From: Melastoma dodecandrum
Lineage: Eukaryota > Streptophyta > Magnoliopsida > Myrtales > Melastomataceae
Assembly (NCBI GenBank): GCA_029817715.1
Contig: JARUPY010000426.1
Coordinates: 1 to 64,000 of the forward strand
Direction of reading: 5' to 3'
Length of the DNA stretch: 64,000 nucleotides
Part shown: piece after piece, positions 20,911-31,143 of the stretch
How positions within the stretch are numbered: the first letter of the stretch is position 1
How the letters are laid out: each line of letters starts with the position of its first letter
Program-made: the position numbers and the translations under genes
Notes under the pieces: model-generated
What the model saw: the letters and a program-made list of their open reading frames with translations, nothing else
Database searches by the model: none
What the model was told of the DNA's origin: nothing

Positions 20911-22738
20911 CTACTCCATCGCCTCCAGCTCGCCGATCAGGCCCTCGACCATGCCGAGGCCGATCTGCCAGAAGCCGGGGTCGGCGGCGTTGAGCCCGAA
21001 GGGCGCCAGCAACTCGGAATGGTGCTTGGTGCCGCCCGCCGCCAGCATCGCAGGTAGCGCTCGGCGAAGCCGTCCTGGGCCTTCTCGAAACACGCCGTAG
21101 AGCGAGTTCACCAGGCAATCGCCGAAGGCGTACGCGTAGACGTTAGAACGGCGAGTGGATGAAGTGGGGGATGTGAGGACCAGAAGACCTCGTAGCCCGG
21201 CTTCAGCTCGATCGCCGGCCCGAGGCTCTCGGCCTTACGCTCATCCAAGATGTCCGAGATCGCCTCCGACGTCAGCTCGCCCCTCGCGGCGGGCGAGGTG
21301 CAGCTTGCGCTCGAAGGTATAGGAACGCGATCTGGCGCGACGACCGTGTTTGATCATGTCCTCGACCTTCGCCGCGAGCATGGCGCGGCGCTCGGCGCGC
21401 GACCACGGTCTTGTTCGAGCAGTGCGCGGAACGTCAGCATCTCGCCGAACACGCTCGCCGTCTCGGCCAGCGTGAGCGGCGTGGTCGGCGCCATGAGCGC
21501 GCCCTGTGGCCCCGCCAGCACCTGGTGCACGCCGTGGCCGAGCTACGTGGGCGAGGGTCATCACGTCGCGCGGCTTGCCCTGGTAACTGAGCAGGACATA
21601 GGGTGTGCGCGGAGGGCACCGTCGGATGCGGCGAAGGCGCCCGGCGCCTTTGCCGGGCCGCGTCGGCGCATCGATCCAGCGGCTCGTCGAAGAAGCGCTG
21701 GGCGATGCCCGCCATCTTGGGCGAGAAGCCGGCATAGGCGTCGAGCACGGTGGCCCGCGCCTCGCTCCACGGCATGGCGCGCGAGGGCACGTCCGGCAGC
21801 GGCGCGTTGCGGTCCCAATGGGGCAGGCAGTCGAGCCCGAACCACTTGGCCTTCAGCTTGTAGTAGCGGTGCGAGAGCCTGGGGTAGGCGTCGCGCACCG
21901 CCTCGACCAGCGCATCGACGACCTCGCGCTCGATGCGGTTCGAGAGGTGGCGCGCATCGGCGACGTCGGTGAAGCCGCGCCAGCGGTCGGCGATCTCCTT
22001 GTCCTTGGCGAGCGTGTTGGTGATCAGCGCGAAGGTGCGCAGGTTGCCCTTCAAACCTTTGGACAGGGCCTCGGCCGCCCGGCGGCGCACCGCGCCGTTC
22101 TCGTCCTGCAGAAGCGCGAGGGTGGGCTCGAGCGACAGCTCCTCGCCGTCGACGTCGAAGCGCAGCGCCGCCAACGTCTCGTCGAAGAGGCGGTTCCAGG
22201 CCGAGGCGCCGGTGGTGCTCTTCTCCAAAAAGAGCTGCTCGAGCTTGTCGTCGAGCTGGAACGGCTTGTCCTTGCGGATGTCGTCGAGCCAGGGCTTGTA
22301 GTGCGCGCATTCGCCGGCCGCGGCAGCATCGAGGATCGCATCTTCGATGCGGTTCAGCTCGAGCTGGAAGAACAGCAGGTCGGTCGAGGCTTGCGTCACC
22401 TTGTCCTGCGCATCGGCATAGAACTTCGAGCGCGCGGGATCCGTGGTGTCGCCGGCGTAGACGAGGCCGGCATAGCTCATGATGCGGCCGAGCGTGTCGT
22501 CGATCGCCTCGTAGCGGCGGATGGCCTCAAGGAGGCCGCCGTCGCGGGCGAGGGCCTCGAGCTTGCCTTTGTAGTCGGCGGCGAAGGCCGCGCAGTCCGC
22601 GCCGGCGCGCTTCATGTCCTCGGCGAAGGCGGGCGAATCCATGCCGGGGTAGAGGTCGGCGAGGTTCCAGTTCGGCAGGTCGCCGAGGTTCGTCTCGGCG
22701 CGCAGGGCGGCCTCGGCGGGGGAGCGGAAGGGATGCAT
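20911..22738 (-). CDS. M3-family oligoendopeptidase, PepF type (frameshifted)
   Basis: Cytosolic zinc metallopeptidase degrading oligopeptides. From ATG 22738 about 360 residues are intact (LGDLPNWNLADLYPGMDSP, the PepF N-terminal start, and RIMSYAGLVYAGDT). The C-terminal catalytic half is broken. The zinc motif is recovered at about 21540: GCCCACGTAGCTCGGCCAC becomes AHELGH after removing one T, giving HELGHGVHQ. The end has NSLYGVF and stops at 20911 with IGELEAME. Around 605 residues after repair, normal for PepF. At least eight frame changes, all in the 3' half. Confidence 0.88.
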
Positions 22739-22825
22739 GGCAAATCCTCGTGGCGGCACGAGGTCCGTGGTTATCTCGCGCAGAGGGGCGCGGGCAAGGC
22801 GGCATGGCGCCCCGAGGCTAGGGGC

Positions 22826-23048
22826 CTAGGCCTCGGCGATCGGCCGGCCGGTCATGTCCTCGCGCAGCTCGACGTACCAGCCGCGATGCAGGGCCGCCTC
22901 CTCGAGACCGACGGTCGGCCGCGTCGATGGTCTCGGCGACGAGCGTCCAGTTGCGCTTCGTGTAGGCGGCGACCGGAAACCTCAGGTCGCTGCGGACGAA
23001 CAGGAACCGGTCGGCGTCCCAGGCATGCTTGTAGAGCCGTCCGAACAT
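22826..23048 (-). CDS. conserved-looking hypothetical protein (one frameshift)
   Basis: Reads MFGRLYKHAWDADRFLFVRS, then FPVAAYTKRNWTLVAETID, and after a frame change near 22915 ALHRGWYVELREDMTGRPIAEA. About 73 residues; the 223-nt length is one base over frame. Aromatic-rich and compact; I do not recognise a family. It lies between pepF and the cupin gene on the same strand. Confidence 0.45.
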
Positions 23049-23264
23049 GCCCGGTCCCGCAGGGTCACCCCTTCGCCGCTTTTAATCGCGCGCGCTTTTA
23101 CGCGCGCGCCGATTGGCGCATAGCGGCCCAGCGTGCTGCGCGGATAGCGGCCGGAGGGATGCGAAGGAATCGTGACGGTATGGAGCGATCCTTCAGCACT
23201 TTGCAAAGGTTTGGTGACGGTTCGATCAGTCCGCAGCGCTCGAGCCGGACGTTCCGCAAGATCA

Positions 23265-23824
23265 TCAGCGTACGATCTTCTTCAAGAAATCCGCGCCGAG
23301 GCCGACGGCGTCGTAGTGGCGGCTGGCGTTCTCGAGCTTGGTTAAGACGTTCCTCGTAGCCGAGCGCCTTTCCATACGGGTCGACGTAGGTGTAGCCGCC
23401 GGTAACGTGGAAGAGCGTCGCCATCTCGGTGACGTCGTCCGGCACGACCAGCGTGTGCGTCTCGCCCGGCGGCTCGAAGGCATAGTCGCCGGCCGACGCG
23501 ATCCAGTCGTGCTCGAGATAGTGCCACTTGCCGCGCAGCGTCAGCGCATGCACCGGACCGCTGTGGCGATGGCGCGACAGCACGCCCGCCTGCCGCACGC
23601 GGAGAATGTTGACGTAGTAGCCCTGGCTCACGTTGAGCAGCAGCGGCTTTGAACGAGACATGCGCCGATTGCGGCACCCACTCGCGCGGGTCGCCGCCGT
23701 CGAGGTCGAGCACGTTGGCGGTGAACGTGTCCGGCACCATGCCGAACGGCTGCGGCTTCTGGTAGGCGACCTTGCTCTCGTCGAGCTCCGAGGTCCGGAC
23801 GGGGCTGTTCACGTTGCGCTCCAT
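23265..23824 (-). CDS. cupin protein, 2,4'-dihydroxyacetophenone dioxygenase-like (frameshifted)
   Basis: The metal-binding cupin core is intact: RHRHSGPVHALTLRGKWHYLEHDW (His, His, later Glu) and AGDYAFEPPGETHTLVVP (Glu and His). The N-terminus is MERNVNSPVRTSELDE and the C-terminus ends LGADFLKKIVR at TGA 23265-23267 in a third frame. About 185 residues. This ChrR-like cupin family includes enzymes cleaving aromatic ketones, but most members have no known substrate. Frame changes near 23650 and 23345. Confidence 0.75.
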
Positions 23825-23999
23825 GCTTTGAGATTAAACGATCCGCGGGCGACCATGAGCCGGACGTCGCCGCATCGCAAGCATCGGATGCCCCAACGTC
23901 AGCGTCGGCGAGCGCCGAAAAAGGTTCTCGCCCAAGCCGGCGCACGGCGACATTGGCTCCTTCCCAAGTCGCCGAGCGCCGACATTCGGCCCCCGCCGG

Positions 24000-24017
24000 T
24001 GTCGGCGGCCGCCGACA
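24000..24017 (-). terminator. palindromic hairpin directly after the aldo/keto reductase
   Basis: TGTCGGCGGCCGCCGACA is a perfect 18-bp palindrome touching the stop codon at 24018. Related CGCCGACAT pieces recur just upstream and downstream (23970-24017). It supports the choice of 24018 as the end of the reductase gene. Confidence 0.55.
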
Positions 24018-25046
24018 TCACACGGCGGCGGGTTGCGCTCGGCGAAGCCGGCCTGGTGCCAGTAGGGGTAGGGCGCCGGCCGCGCGCTGGCGGCGTCGAG
24101 CCGCTTCATCTGGTCCGGCGTCAGATCCCAGCCGACGGCGCCGAGGTTCTGGCGCAGCTGTTCCTCGTTGCGGGCGCCGACGATGACGCTCGAGACGGTC
24201 GGCCGGCGGAGCAGCCAGTTCAGGGCGATCTGCGGGACGCTCTTGCCCGTTCTCCTTCGCGACGGCATCGATCGCATCGACCACGGTGTAGACGTATTCG
24301 TCGTCGAGCGGCGGTCCGGCGTCGGCGGTCTTGTGCAGGCGGCTCGTCTCGGGCAGCGGCTGGCCGCGCCGGATCTTGCCGGTGAGACGGCCCCAGCCGA
24401 GCGGGCTCCAGACGATCGCGCCGAGGCCCTGGTCGAGGCCGAGCGGCATCAGCTCGTGCTCGTAGTCGCGGCCGATCAGCGAATAGTAGGTCTGGTTGGC
24501 GACATAACGCGGATAGCCGTACCTGTCGGCGACGGCGAGCGACTTCATCAGGTGCCAGCCCGAGAAGTTCGAGCAGCCGACGTACCGGATCTTTCCGGCG
24601 CGGACGAGGTCGTCGAGCGTTGAGAGCACTTCCTCGACCGGCGTCAGCGCGTCGAAGCCGTGGAGCTGGAAGAGGTCGATGTAGTCGGTGCCGAGCCGCT
24701 TCAGCTGACGCTCGATCGTCGACGTGAGATGGGCGCGCGAGGAGCCGACCTGGTTTTGCGCGTCGCCGAAGCGGAAGGTCGCCTTCGTCGAGATGATGAG
24801 GCCGTCGCGCGGGCGCCCCTTGATCGCCGCGCCCAGCACCTCCTCCGCCGCGCCGGACGAATAGATGTCGGCGGTATCGAACATGTTGAGCCCGGCCTCG
24901 AGGCAGATGTCGATCAGCCGGCTGGCTTCCTGCACGTCGGTCGTTCCCCAGGCCTTGAAGAACTCGCCCTTGCCGCCGAACGTGCCGGTGCCGAAGGAGA
25001 GGACGGGGACGGTGAAGCCGGATGCGCCGAGGCGTCGGTATTCCAT
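24018..25046 (-). CDS. aldo/keto reductase (frameshifted near the 3' end)
   Basis: NADPH-dependent reductase of the AKR superfamily. N-terminus MEYRRLGASGFTVPVLSFGTG; catalytic residues in the classical places: Asp and Tyr in NMFDTADIYSSGAAEE, Lys in IISTKATFRFG, His in LFQLHGFD. Later motifs: IRYVGCSNFSGW and, after a frame change near 24250 (one extra A), GKSVPQIALNWLLRRPTVSSVIVGARNEEQL. The family ends RNPPP plus one residue; a second indel near 24025 would give TGA at 24018, followed at once by a hairpin. Without it the frame runs on to 23834. About 342 residues. Confidence 0.87.
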   Translation of the reverse strand: MEYRRLGASGFTVPVLSFGTGTFGGKGEFFKAWGTTDVQEASRLIDICLEAGLNMFDTADIYSSGAAEEVLGAAIKGRPRDGLIISTKATFRFGDAQNQVGSSRAHLTSTIERQLKRLGTDYIDLFQLHGFDALTPVEEVLSTLDDLVRAGKIRYVGCSNFSGWHLMKSLAVADRYGYPRYVANQTYYSLIGRDYEHELMPLGLDQGLGAIVWSPLGWGRLTGKIRRGQPLPETSRLHKTADAGPPLDDEYVYTVVDAIDAVAKENGQERPADRPELAAPPADRLERHRRRPQRGTAAPEPRRRRLGSDAGPDEAARRRQRAAGALPLLAPGRLRRAQPAAV

Positions 25047-25107
25047 GGGATCGATCTCCTTCGATGGCTGTGCCGATGGAGATAAGCGTCGAGTGGAGAA
25101 GCGCCAG

Positions 25108-25593
25108 CTATCTCGGGCGTCGTCGATGCGCCGCCATGACGAGCAGGACGAGGGCGGCGAGCGGCGCGGCCACAGCCCAGAGCAGGGTCGTGTCGAGGCC
25201 GGCGAGATCGCCCCGGTTGACGAGCCCGGCGATCTGGCCCGCCGCGTCGCCGCCGAGCGCGATCGCGGCGGTCCAGACGATGGCTCCCTTGAAGGGCATG
25301 GGGCGCGTCGGCGCCACGCAGGCGACAAGGCCGAGGGCGAGATCGGCCAGCCCGACCTCGCGCTGGAACGGGCTCGGCTCCAGGCCGATCATCTGCGCCG
25401 AGGACACGGGGCGCGCGAGGTGCCACCACGCCGCCCAGAGCAACGGCAACCCGAGGCCCAGGAGGAGCACGTAGCCGAGCAGCCGCTCGGCCTTGAGGTG
25501 GGTCTCGAGGCAGAGCGGGATGACGAACGCAAGCACCAGCCCGATCACCGGGACGTTGCCGAGCGCGAGCCCGATGAGGCGGTCGACGTCCAT
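25108..25593 (-). CDS. integral membrane protein, DUF6790-like
   Basis: A 161-residue intact protein with four predicted membrane helices ([67 protein letters not shown]). The central [15 protein letters not shown] and [19 protein letters not shown] segments resemble DUF6790 membrane proteins; I am only moderately sure of the family. Start ATG 25593. It is divergent from trpA and followed by the aldo/keto reductase on the same strand. Confidence 0.65.
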   Translation of the reverse strand: MDVDRLIGLALGNVPVIGLVLAFVIPLCLETHLKAERLLGYVLLLGLGLPLLWAAWWHLARPVSSAQMIGLEPSPFQREVGLADLALGLVACVAPTRPMPFKGAIVWTAAIALGGDAAGQIAGLVNRGDLAGLDTTLLWAVAAPLAALVLLVMAAHRRRPR

Positions 25594-25769
25594 CCCTTGC
25601 CGTGGCTCCTCATGAGTTGCGGAAGGCCGCATTACGCAGGCCGCGCGCGTGGATGCAAACGGCCGTTGGCTCCAGGGCCAAAATCGGATGTCGCACTTGG
25701 ACCCGACGTCGAGCGGCAGCCGTCCGATGCCTCGTTTGCCGGCGTCGCGCATTCCGCCTAGATAGGCCC

Positions 25770-26609
25770 ATGGACACACGCATCAGCCGCCGCTTCGCCG
25801 CGCTCGCGCGCGAGGACCGCGCGGGCCTCATCACCTTCACCATGGCGGGCGACCCCGACGGCGCCACGTCGCTCGAGATCCTCCGCGCGCTGCCGCAGGC
25901 GGGGGCCGACCTCCTCGAGATCGGCATGCCGTTCACCGACCCGATGGCCGACGGTCCGGCGATCCAGGCCGCCGGCCTGCGGGCGCTGAAGGCCGGCATG
26001 ACGCTGGAGGCGACGCTCGACATCGTCCGCGCCTTCCGCGAGGGCGACCAGGACACGCCGCTGATCCTGATGGGCTATTACAACCCGATCTACATCCACG
26101 GCGTCGCGCGCTTCCTGGAGGACGCCAAGGCCGCCGGCGTCGACGGGCTGATCGTCGTCGACCTGCCGCCGGAGGAGGATGCCGAGCTCTGCCTGCCGGC
26201 GCGCGCCGCAGGCCTCGACTTCATCCGCCTCGCGACGCCGACAACGGACCCCGCGCGCCTGCCAGCCGTGCTCGCGAACACATCGGGCTTCCTCTACTAC
26301 GTGTCGATCGCCGGCATCACCGGCACGGCGGTCCCCTCCTACGACGACGTCGGCGCGGCGATCACCCGCCTGAAGCGCGAGACGAGCCTGCCGATCGCCG
26401 TCGGCTTCGGCGTCAAGACCGCCGACAGCGCCGCGGCGATCGTTCGCTCCGGGGCGGATGCGGCGGTGGTGGGATCGGCCATCGTCGACCGGGTTAAAGG
26501 CTCGCTCGACGGCGACGGCCACGCGACGGCCGGGACGGGCGAGGCGGTGACGAGCCGGGTGCGCGAGCTCGCCGAAGGCGTGCGGGCCGCGGCGAAGGAG
26601 CTGACATGA
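25770..26609 (+). CDS. trpA: tryptophan synthase alpha subunit TrpA
   Basis: Cleaves indole-3-glycerol phosphate to indole and glyceraldehyde 3-phosphate. Catalytic Glu lies in [17 protein letters not shown] and catalytic Asp in [14 protein letters not shown]. The phosphate-binding parts are [26 protein letters not shown] and [12 protein letters not shown]. 279 residues, normal length, intact frame. The stop overlaps the accD start (ATGA). trpB, normally just upstream, is not present in this window next to trpA. Confidence 0.97.
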   Translation: MDTRISRRFAALAREDRAGLITFTMAGDPDGATSLEILRALPQAGADLLEIGMPFTDPMADGPAIQAAGLRALKAGMTLEATLDIVRAFREGDQDTPLILMGYYNPIYIHGVARFLEDAKAAGVDGLIVVDLPPEEDAELCLPARAAGLDFIRLATPTTDPARLPAVLANTSGFLYYVSIAGITGTAVPSYDDVGAAITRLKRETSLPIAVGFGVKTADSAAAIVRSGADAAVVGSAIVDRVKGSLDGDGHATAGTGEAVTSRVRELAEGVRAAAKELT

Positions 26610-27467
26610 ACTGGATCTCGAACGTCGTCCCGCCGAAGATCCGCTCGTTCCTGCGCCGCGAGACGCCGGAGAATCTCTGGGTGAAGTGCCCGGACTCCGG
26701 CGAGCTGGTCTTCCACAAGGACCTCGAGGCGAACCTGCATGTCGTGCCCGGCTCCGGCTACCACATGCGGTTCCCGGCGCGGCAACGGCTCGACACGCTG
26801 TTCGACGACGGCCATTACGAGGAACTGGCGACGCCCGAAGTGCCGATCGACCCGCTGAAGTTTCCGCGACGTGAAGCGCTACACCGACCGGCTCAAGGAA
26901 TACCGCACCAAGACCAACGCGCCCGACGCGATCAAGCTCGCCGCCGGCGCGGTCGAAGGTGTTGAGATGATGGTCGCCGTGCAGGATTTCGACTTCCTCG
27001 GCGGCTCGCTCGGCATGGCGGCCGGCGAAGCCATCATCGCGGGCATGATGCAGGCGATCGAGCGCAAGTCGCCGTTCGTCATCTTCACGGCCTCGGGCGG
27101 CGCGCGCATGCAGGAAGGCATGTTCTCGCTGATGCAGATGCCGCGCACCACGCTGCTCGTGCAGCGCCTGCGCGCGGCCAAGCTCCCCTACATCGTCGTG
27201 CTGACCAACCCGACGACCGGCGGCGTGACGGCCTCCTATGCCATGCTGGGCGACATCCACATCGCCGAACCGGGCGCGCTCATCGGCTTCGCGGGGCCGC
27301 GCGTCATCGAGCAGACGGTGCGCGAGAAGCTGCCGGACGGGTTCCAGCGCGCCGAGTACCTGCAGAAGCACGGCATGGTCGACCTGGTCGTGCCGCGCAA
27401 GGACATGCGCTCGACCCTGGCGACGCTCTGCTCGGTGTTGATGAACCAGCCGAAGGCGGCGGCGTGA
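26606..27467 (+). CDS. accD: acetyl-CoA carboxylase carboxyltransferase beta subunit AccD (one frameshift)
   Basis: Transfers carboxyl from biotin to acetyl-CoA, the first step of fatty-acid synthesis, with AccA. The crotonase-like core is intact: [71 protein letters not shown]. The N-terminal part has [13 protein letters not shown] but lacks the four zinc-ribbon cysteines of E. coli AccD, which I recall as usual for Rhizobiales. One extra T near 26861 (AAGTTTCCGCG for AAGTTCCGCG) breaks the frame. About 287 residues after repair. Confidence 0.95.
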
Positions 27468-27474
27468 AGCGCCC

Positions 27475-28806
27475 ATGAAGCAGCGATTGGCGGTTGGCTC
27501 CGACGCGATCCTCGAGCGCCTGACGGCGCTGCACCCGAAGAAGATCGACCTCTCGCTCGAGCGCATCGAGGTCCTGCTCGACCGGCTCGGCCGCCCGCAG
27601 GACCGCTTGCCGCCGGTCATCCATGTCGGCGGCACGAACGGCAAAGGCTCTACCATCGCCCTCCTGCGCGCGCTGGCCGAAGCCGCCGGGTCGCGCGTGC
27701 ATGTCTATACCTCGCCGCATCTCGTGCGCTTCCACGAGCGCATCCGTCTCGCCGGGCCGCAGGGCGGCCGCCTCGTCGACGAGGACGAGCTCGCCGCCAC
27801 GCTGGCGGAGTGCGAGCGGGTCAACGACGGCGCGCCGATCACTTTCTTCGAGATGACCACCGCCGCCGCCTTCGTCCTCTTCGCCGCGCATCCCGCCGAC
27901 TACCTGCTCCTCGAGGTCGGGCTCGGCGGCCGCTACGACGCGACGAACGTCATCGCCGAACCCGCCGCCAGCATCGTCACCTCGGTGTCGATGGACCATG
28001 TCGAGTTTCTCGGCTCCTCGCTCGAAGGCATCGCGCGGGAGAAGGCCGGCGTCTTCAAGCGCGGTCGTCCGGCGATCGTCGCCGCGCAGACGGCGGTGCC
28101 GGAAAGCGTGCTGGAGCGCGAGGCGCGACGCGCCGGCGCCACCCTGACGCTCGGGGGACGCGACTTCACTGTGCGCGAGGAGCATGGGCGCCTGCTCTTC
28201 GAGGATGAGGCCGGGCTGCTCGACCTACCGCTGCCGCGCCTGGTCGGGCGCCATCAGCATCAGAATGCCGCGACGGCGATCGCCACGCTGCGGCGGCTCG
28301 CGCCGGCCATCGCGCTCGAGGCGATCGAGCGAGGGCTGCTCACCGTGGACTGGCCGGCACGCCTGCAGCGCCTGTCGCGCGGCGACCTCGCCGCTGCCGC
28401 CCCGTCCGGCGCCGAGCTGTGGCTCGACGGCGGCCACAACGAGGATGGCGGCAAGGCGCTCGGCCAGGCGATGGGCGAGCTGGAGGAAAGGGCGCCGCGC
28501 CCGCTGATCCTGATCTGCGGCACGCTGACGACCAAGGACACCAAGGCGTTCCTGCAGCCGTTCGCCGGGCTCGCACAGGAGGTCATCGCGGTGCCGGTCG
28601 AGGGCGAGCATGCCGGGCGCCCGGCGCGCGACGTCGCGGCCTGCGCCACGGCCGTCGGCCTGCCGGCCGCCGCCTGCCAGGGCGTCGAGCAGGCGCTGGC
28701 CTTCCTCAAGGCGCGGACGTGGCCTGTGCCGCCGCGCATCCTCGTGTGCGGCTCGCTCTATCTCGCAGGCGCGGTGCTGGCGGCGAACGGCACGCCGCCG
28801 ACTTAG
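27475..28806 (+). CDS. folC: bifunctional folylpolyglutamate / dihydrofolate synthase FolC
   Basis: Adds glutamate to dihydropteroate and folates. ATP-binding motif VIHVGGTNGKGST, then YTSPHLVRFHERI, the VGLGGRYDATNV and SVSMDHVEFLGSSLEGIAREKAGVFK blocks, GRHQHQNAATAIA, LWLDGGHNEDGG and a C-terminus ending GTPPT. 443 residues, intact. It follows accD by eight bases and closes the trpA-accD-folC operon. It converges with the lipoprotein gene at 28819. Confidence 0.96.
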   Translation: MKQRLAVGSDAILERLTALHPKKIDLSLERIEVLLDRLGRPQDRLPPVIHVGGTNGKGSTIALLRALAEAAGSRVHVYTSPHLVRFHERIRLAGPQGGRLVDEDELAATLAECERVNDGAPITFFEMTTAAAFVLFAAHPADYLLLEVGLGGRYDATNVIAEPAASIVTSVSMDHVEFLGSSLEGIAREKAGVFKRGRPAIVAAQTAVPESVLEREARRAGATLTLGGRDFTVREEHGRLLFEDEAGLLDLPLPRLVGRHQHQNAATAIATLRRLAPAIALEAIERGLLTVDWPARLQRLSRGDLAAAAPSGAELWLDGGHNEDGGKALGQAMGELEERAPRPLILICGTLTTKDTKAFLQPFAGLAQEVIAVPVEGEHAGRPARDVAACATAVGLPAAACQGVEQALAFLKARTWPVPPRILVCGSLYLAGAVLAANGTPPT

Positions 28807-28818
28807 AAGCAGATCGGC

Positions 28819-29019
28819 CTAGTAGCAGATGGTCTTCGGCTCGTTGCCTTCCATCGTCGATTCGCAGACGCGCTTCGGCTTGTCTGGGTCGTCCTCGTAG
28901 CGCTTGGGCGAGGCCGAGGAGGAGACATCGGCATCCTTGCCGCCGCCCGACCCAGAAACGCAGCCGCTCGTCAGCAGCATGAGCACCGTGAGGGCGGCGA
29001 GGGTGGGCCGCGCCATCAT
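28819..29019 (-). CDS. small lipoprotein
   Basis: A 66-residue protein with a lipoprotein signal: MMARPTLAALTVLMLLTSGC, lipobox LTSG-C at about residue 20. The mature part is short, charged and Ser-rich (KDADVSSSASPKRYEDDPD) with two more cysteines. Start 29019 follows TTGGAGAC. No known function. Intact frame. Confidence 0.65.
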   Translation of the reverse strand: MMARPTLAALTVLMLLTSGCVSGSGGGKDADVSSSASPKRYEDDPDKPKRVCESTMEGNEPKTICY

Positions 29020-29144
29020 GTTGTCTCCAATCGACTCTTCACAGACGCGTGATGCAACACTTCGGCGGCAAAGGTTAGGCGCGCCTGTCGTGACGAAGTG
29101 ATCTTTCGCCTTTAGCGTCATTTCAGTCTAGCAGCGAGGGCGTC

Positions 29145-30132
29145 ATGCTCGATACCGTCGAGAATTCCGGGCTCGTGAGCGGCTACCGCATCGACGGCGA
29201 GGGGCAGGCCACCGAGCTCGCCTGGAACGACGTCGAGGCGGCGCTGGCTGACGAGGCAAGCCTGGTTTGGCTCCACTTCAACCTCGCCGACGCGCGTGCC
29301 CGCGATCGCATCCAGTCGATCCGCCAGATCCCCGATGCCGCCAAGGCTCTGCTGCTCGGGCGCGACTCGCACATGCGCATCGAGGTGTCCGGCGGCGGCC
29401 TCGCTGGCATCGTCGGCGACCTCCACCACGAGGACATGAACGAGGGCGAGAATTTCGGCGTGCTGCGGCTCTATCTCGACAGCCATTGCCTGATCTCGGC
29501 GCGGTCGCGGCCGCTGCAGTCGATGGACAAGCTGCGGCGGGAGATCGACGCCGGCCTCAAGGTGCCGCGACCCGGTGGCGATCCTCGCCCACTTCCTGCA
29601 CCACGTGACGGACACGCTGAGCGATCTGCTCGTCGAGCTGACCAACGACGTCGACGATCTCGAGGAGGAGCTGCTCGCCGGCAAGCTCGATTGTCAGGTG
29701 CCGGAGCTCGGCCGGATCCGTCGCATCGCCGTGCGTCTGCGCCGGCACATGGTGCCGCAGGCGCACGCCCTGACCAGCCTGCTCGCGCGCCTGCCGCCGT
29801 GGGTCGGCGAGGACGGCGCCCGCGAGCTCCGTCTGGCGATCGAGCGCCTCACCGCGCTCGGTCACGACCTCGAACTGGTGCAGGATCGCGCACGGCTCGT
29901 CGGCGATCAGCTGTCGGGGCGCCTGATGGAGGCAACCAACCGCAACCTCTACATCCTGTCGATCGTCACCACGATCTTCCTGCCGATGACACTGATCACC
30001 GGCATCTTCGGCATGAACCTCGGCGGCCTGCCCTGGCAGTCGCACCCGCAGGGGTTCTGGATCGGCATCGCCATCATGATCGGCCTCGGTGCGTTCACGT
30101 GGTGGATGCTGCGCCGCTCGAAGCTGTTCTAG
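29145..30132 (+). CDS. CorA-family divalent-cation transporter, ZntB-like (one frameshift)
   Basis: Pentameric inner-membrane metal channel. The cytoplasmic domain (SLVWLHFNLADARARDRI, LRLYLDSHCLISARSRPLQSMDKL) is followed by a long helix and two C-terminal helices with the signature FGMNLGGLPW between them. GMN followed by LGG-P-W is typical of ZntB-type members (zinc). One extra C near 29570 breaks the frame (PRPVAILAHFL after repair). 328 residues. Its stop overlaps that of the convergent dmeF-like gene: CTAG is shared. Confidence 0.87.
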
Positions 30133-31109
30133 GCCGCCAGCGGCCGCGGCTCGAGCCGCTCTACCTCGACTGTCACGTGCGACAAGCCGGCGATCGTCCG
30201 CAGCCGGCCCTTGTAGGCGTCCGGCGTCAGCGGCTGCTCGGCGACGACGGAGAGGATCGCCGCCGTGTGACCGGGCCCGACGCGCCAGACGTGAAGGTCG
30301 CAGAGCCGCGTGCCGTCGGTCTCGATCGCCGCGCGGATCGCCTCCACCACCTGCTCGCGCGGGGTCATGTCGAGCAGCGTCGTGGCTGCGCTCCTGATGA
30401 GGCTCCACGACCATAGCGCGATGACCATCGTGCCGAAGAGCGCCACGAGCGGGTCGAGCCAGGTCCACCCGAGCAGGTAGGCGGCGCGCAGCGCGACGAT
30501 GGCCGTCACCGAGGTCAGCGCGTCCGCCAGCACGTGGAGATAGGCCGCGCGCAGGTTGGTGTCGGCGTCGTCGTGCCCGTGGTGGTGGTGCGCATGAGGG
30601 TGATGGTCGCCGTGATCGTGGTCGTGGTGCTCGTGATCGTGCGCGCCGTGTCCGCCGTGCAACAGAAAGGCGCTGGCGAGGTTCACGACGAGCCCCAGCG
30701 CCGCGATCGGGATCGCCTCCGCGAAGGCGATGTGCACGGGGGAAAACAACCGGCTGACGCTCTCTATCGCGATGTAGAGGGCGATCATCGCGAGCACGAT
30801 CGCGCTGCCGAAGCCGGCGAGCTCGCCGAGCTTGCCGGTGCCGAACGAGAAGCGTGGGTCGTGACGATGCAGGCGCGCGTAGCGGTAAGCCCCTGCCGCG
30901 ATGCCGAGCGCCGCGACATGCGTCGACATGTGCCAGCCGTCGGCGACGAGCGCCATCGAGCCGAAGATCGTGCCGCCGATGATCTCGATCGTCATCATGG
31001 CCGCCGTCAGCACGACGACGAGGTGCGTGCGCCGCTCGTTCTCCTCGTGCGCCTCGCCGAGGAAGACGTGCTCGTGCCGCCGGGCCTGGACCGCATCCGG
31101 ATGCATCAT
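30129..31109 (-). CDS. dmeF: CDF-family cobalt/nickel efflux transporter, DmeF type
   Basis: Exports Co2+ or Ni2+ using proton motive force. Six membrane helices; the first metal site is in ALVADGWHMSTHVAAL (residues 54-68) and the second in YLHVLADALTSV. A His/Asp-rich cytoplasmic loop at residues 151-183 holds about 18 histidines, as in DmeF. The C-terminal CDF domain has RLCDLHVWRVGPGHTAAI. 326 residues, intact. A G/C-tract operator of RcnR/DmeR type lies 15 bp upstream of the start, but no such regulator gene is in the window. Confidence 0.85.
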   Translation of the reverse strand: MMHPDAVQARRHEHVFLGEAHEENERRTHLVVVLTAAMMTIEIIGGTIFGSMALVADGWHMSTHVAALGIAAGAYRYARLHRHDPRFSFGTGKLGELAGFGSAIVLAMIALYIAIESVSRLFSPVHIAFAEAIPIAALGLVVNLASAFLLHGGHGAHDHEHHDHDHGDHHPHAHHHHGHDDADTNLRAAYLHVLADALTSVTAIVALRAAYLLGWTWLDPLVALFGTMVIALWSWSLIRSAATTLLDMTPREQVVEAIRAAIETDGTRLCDLHVWRVGPGHTAAILSVVAEQPLTPDAYKGRLRTIAGLSHVTVEVERLEPRPLAA

Positions 31110-31123
31110 GAGAGTTCCCTGTG

Positions 31124-31143
31124 AATAGGGGGGTACCCTATAT
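31124..31143 (-). promoter_or_regulatory. RcnR/DmeR-type operator upstream of dmeF
   Basis: On the minus strand the sequence reads ATATAGGGTACCCCCCTATT: a C-tract flanked by TATAGG/CCTAT arms. FrmR/CsoR-family Co/Ni sensors such as DmeR recognise this kind of site (a run of C or G flanked by AT-rich repeats). It lies just upstream of the exporter start, as expected for metal-induced derepression. Confidence 0.6.

Noticed and set aside
25758..27656. A 632-codon open frame on the minus strand across trpA and accD
   Set aside because: It is antisense to two clear genes and has an Arg/Ala-rich composition typical of GC-rich shadow frames.
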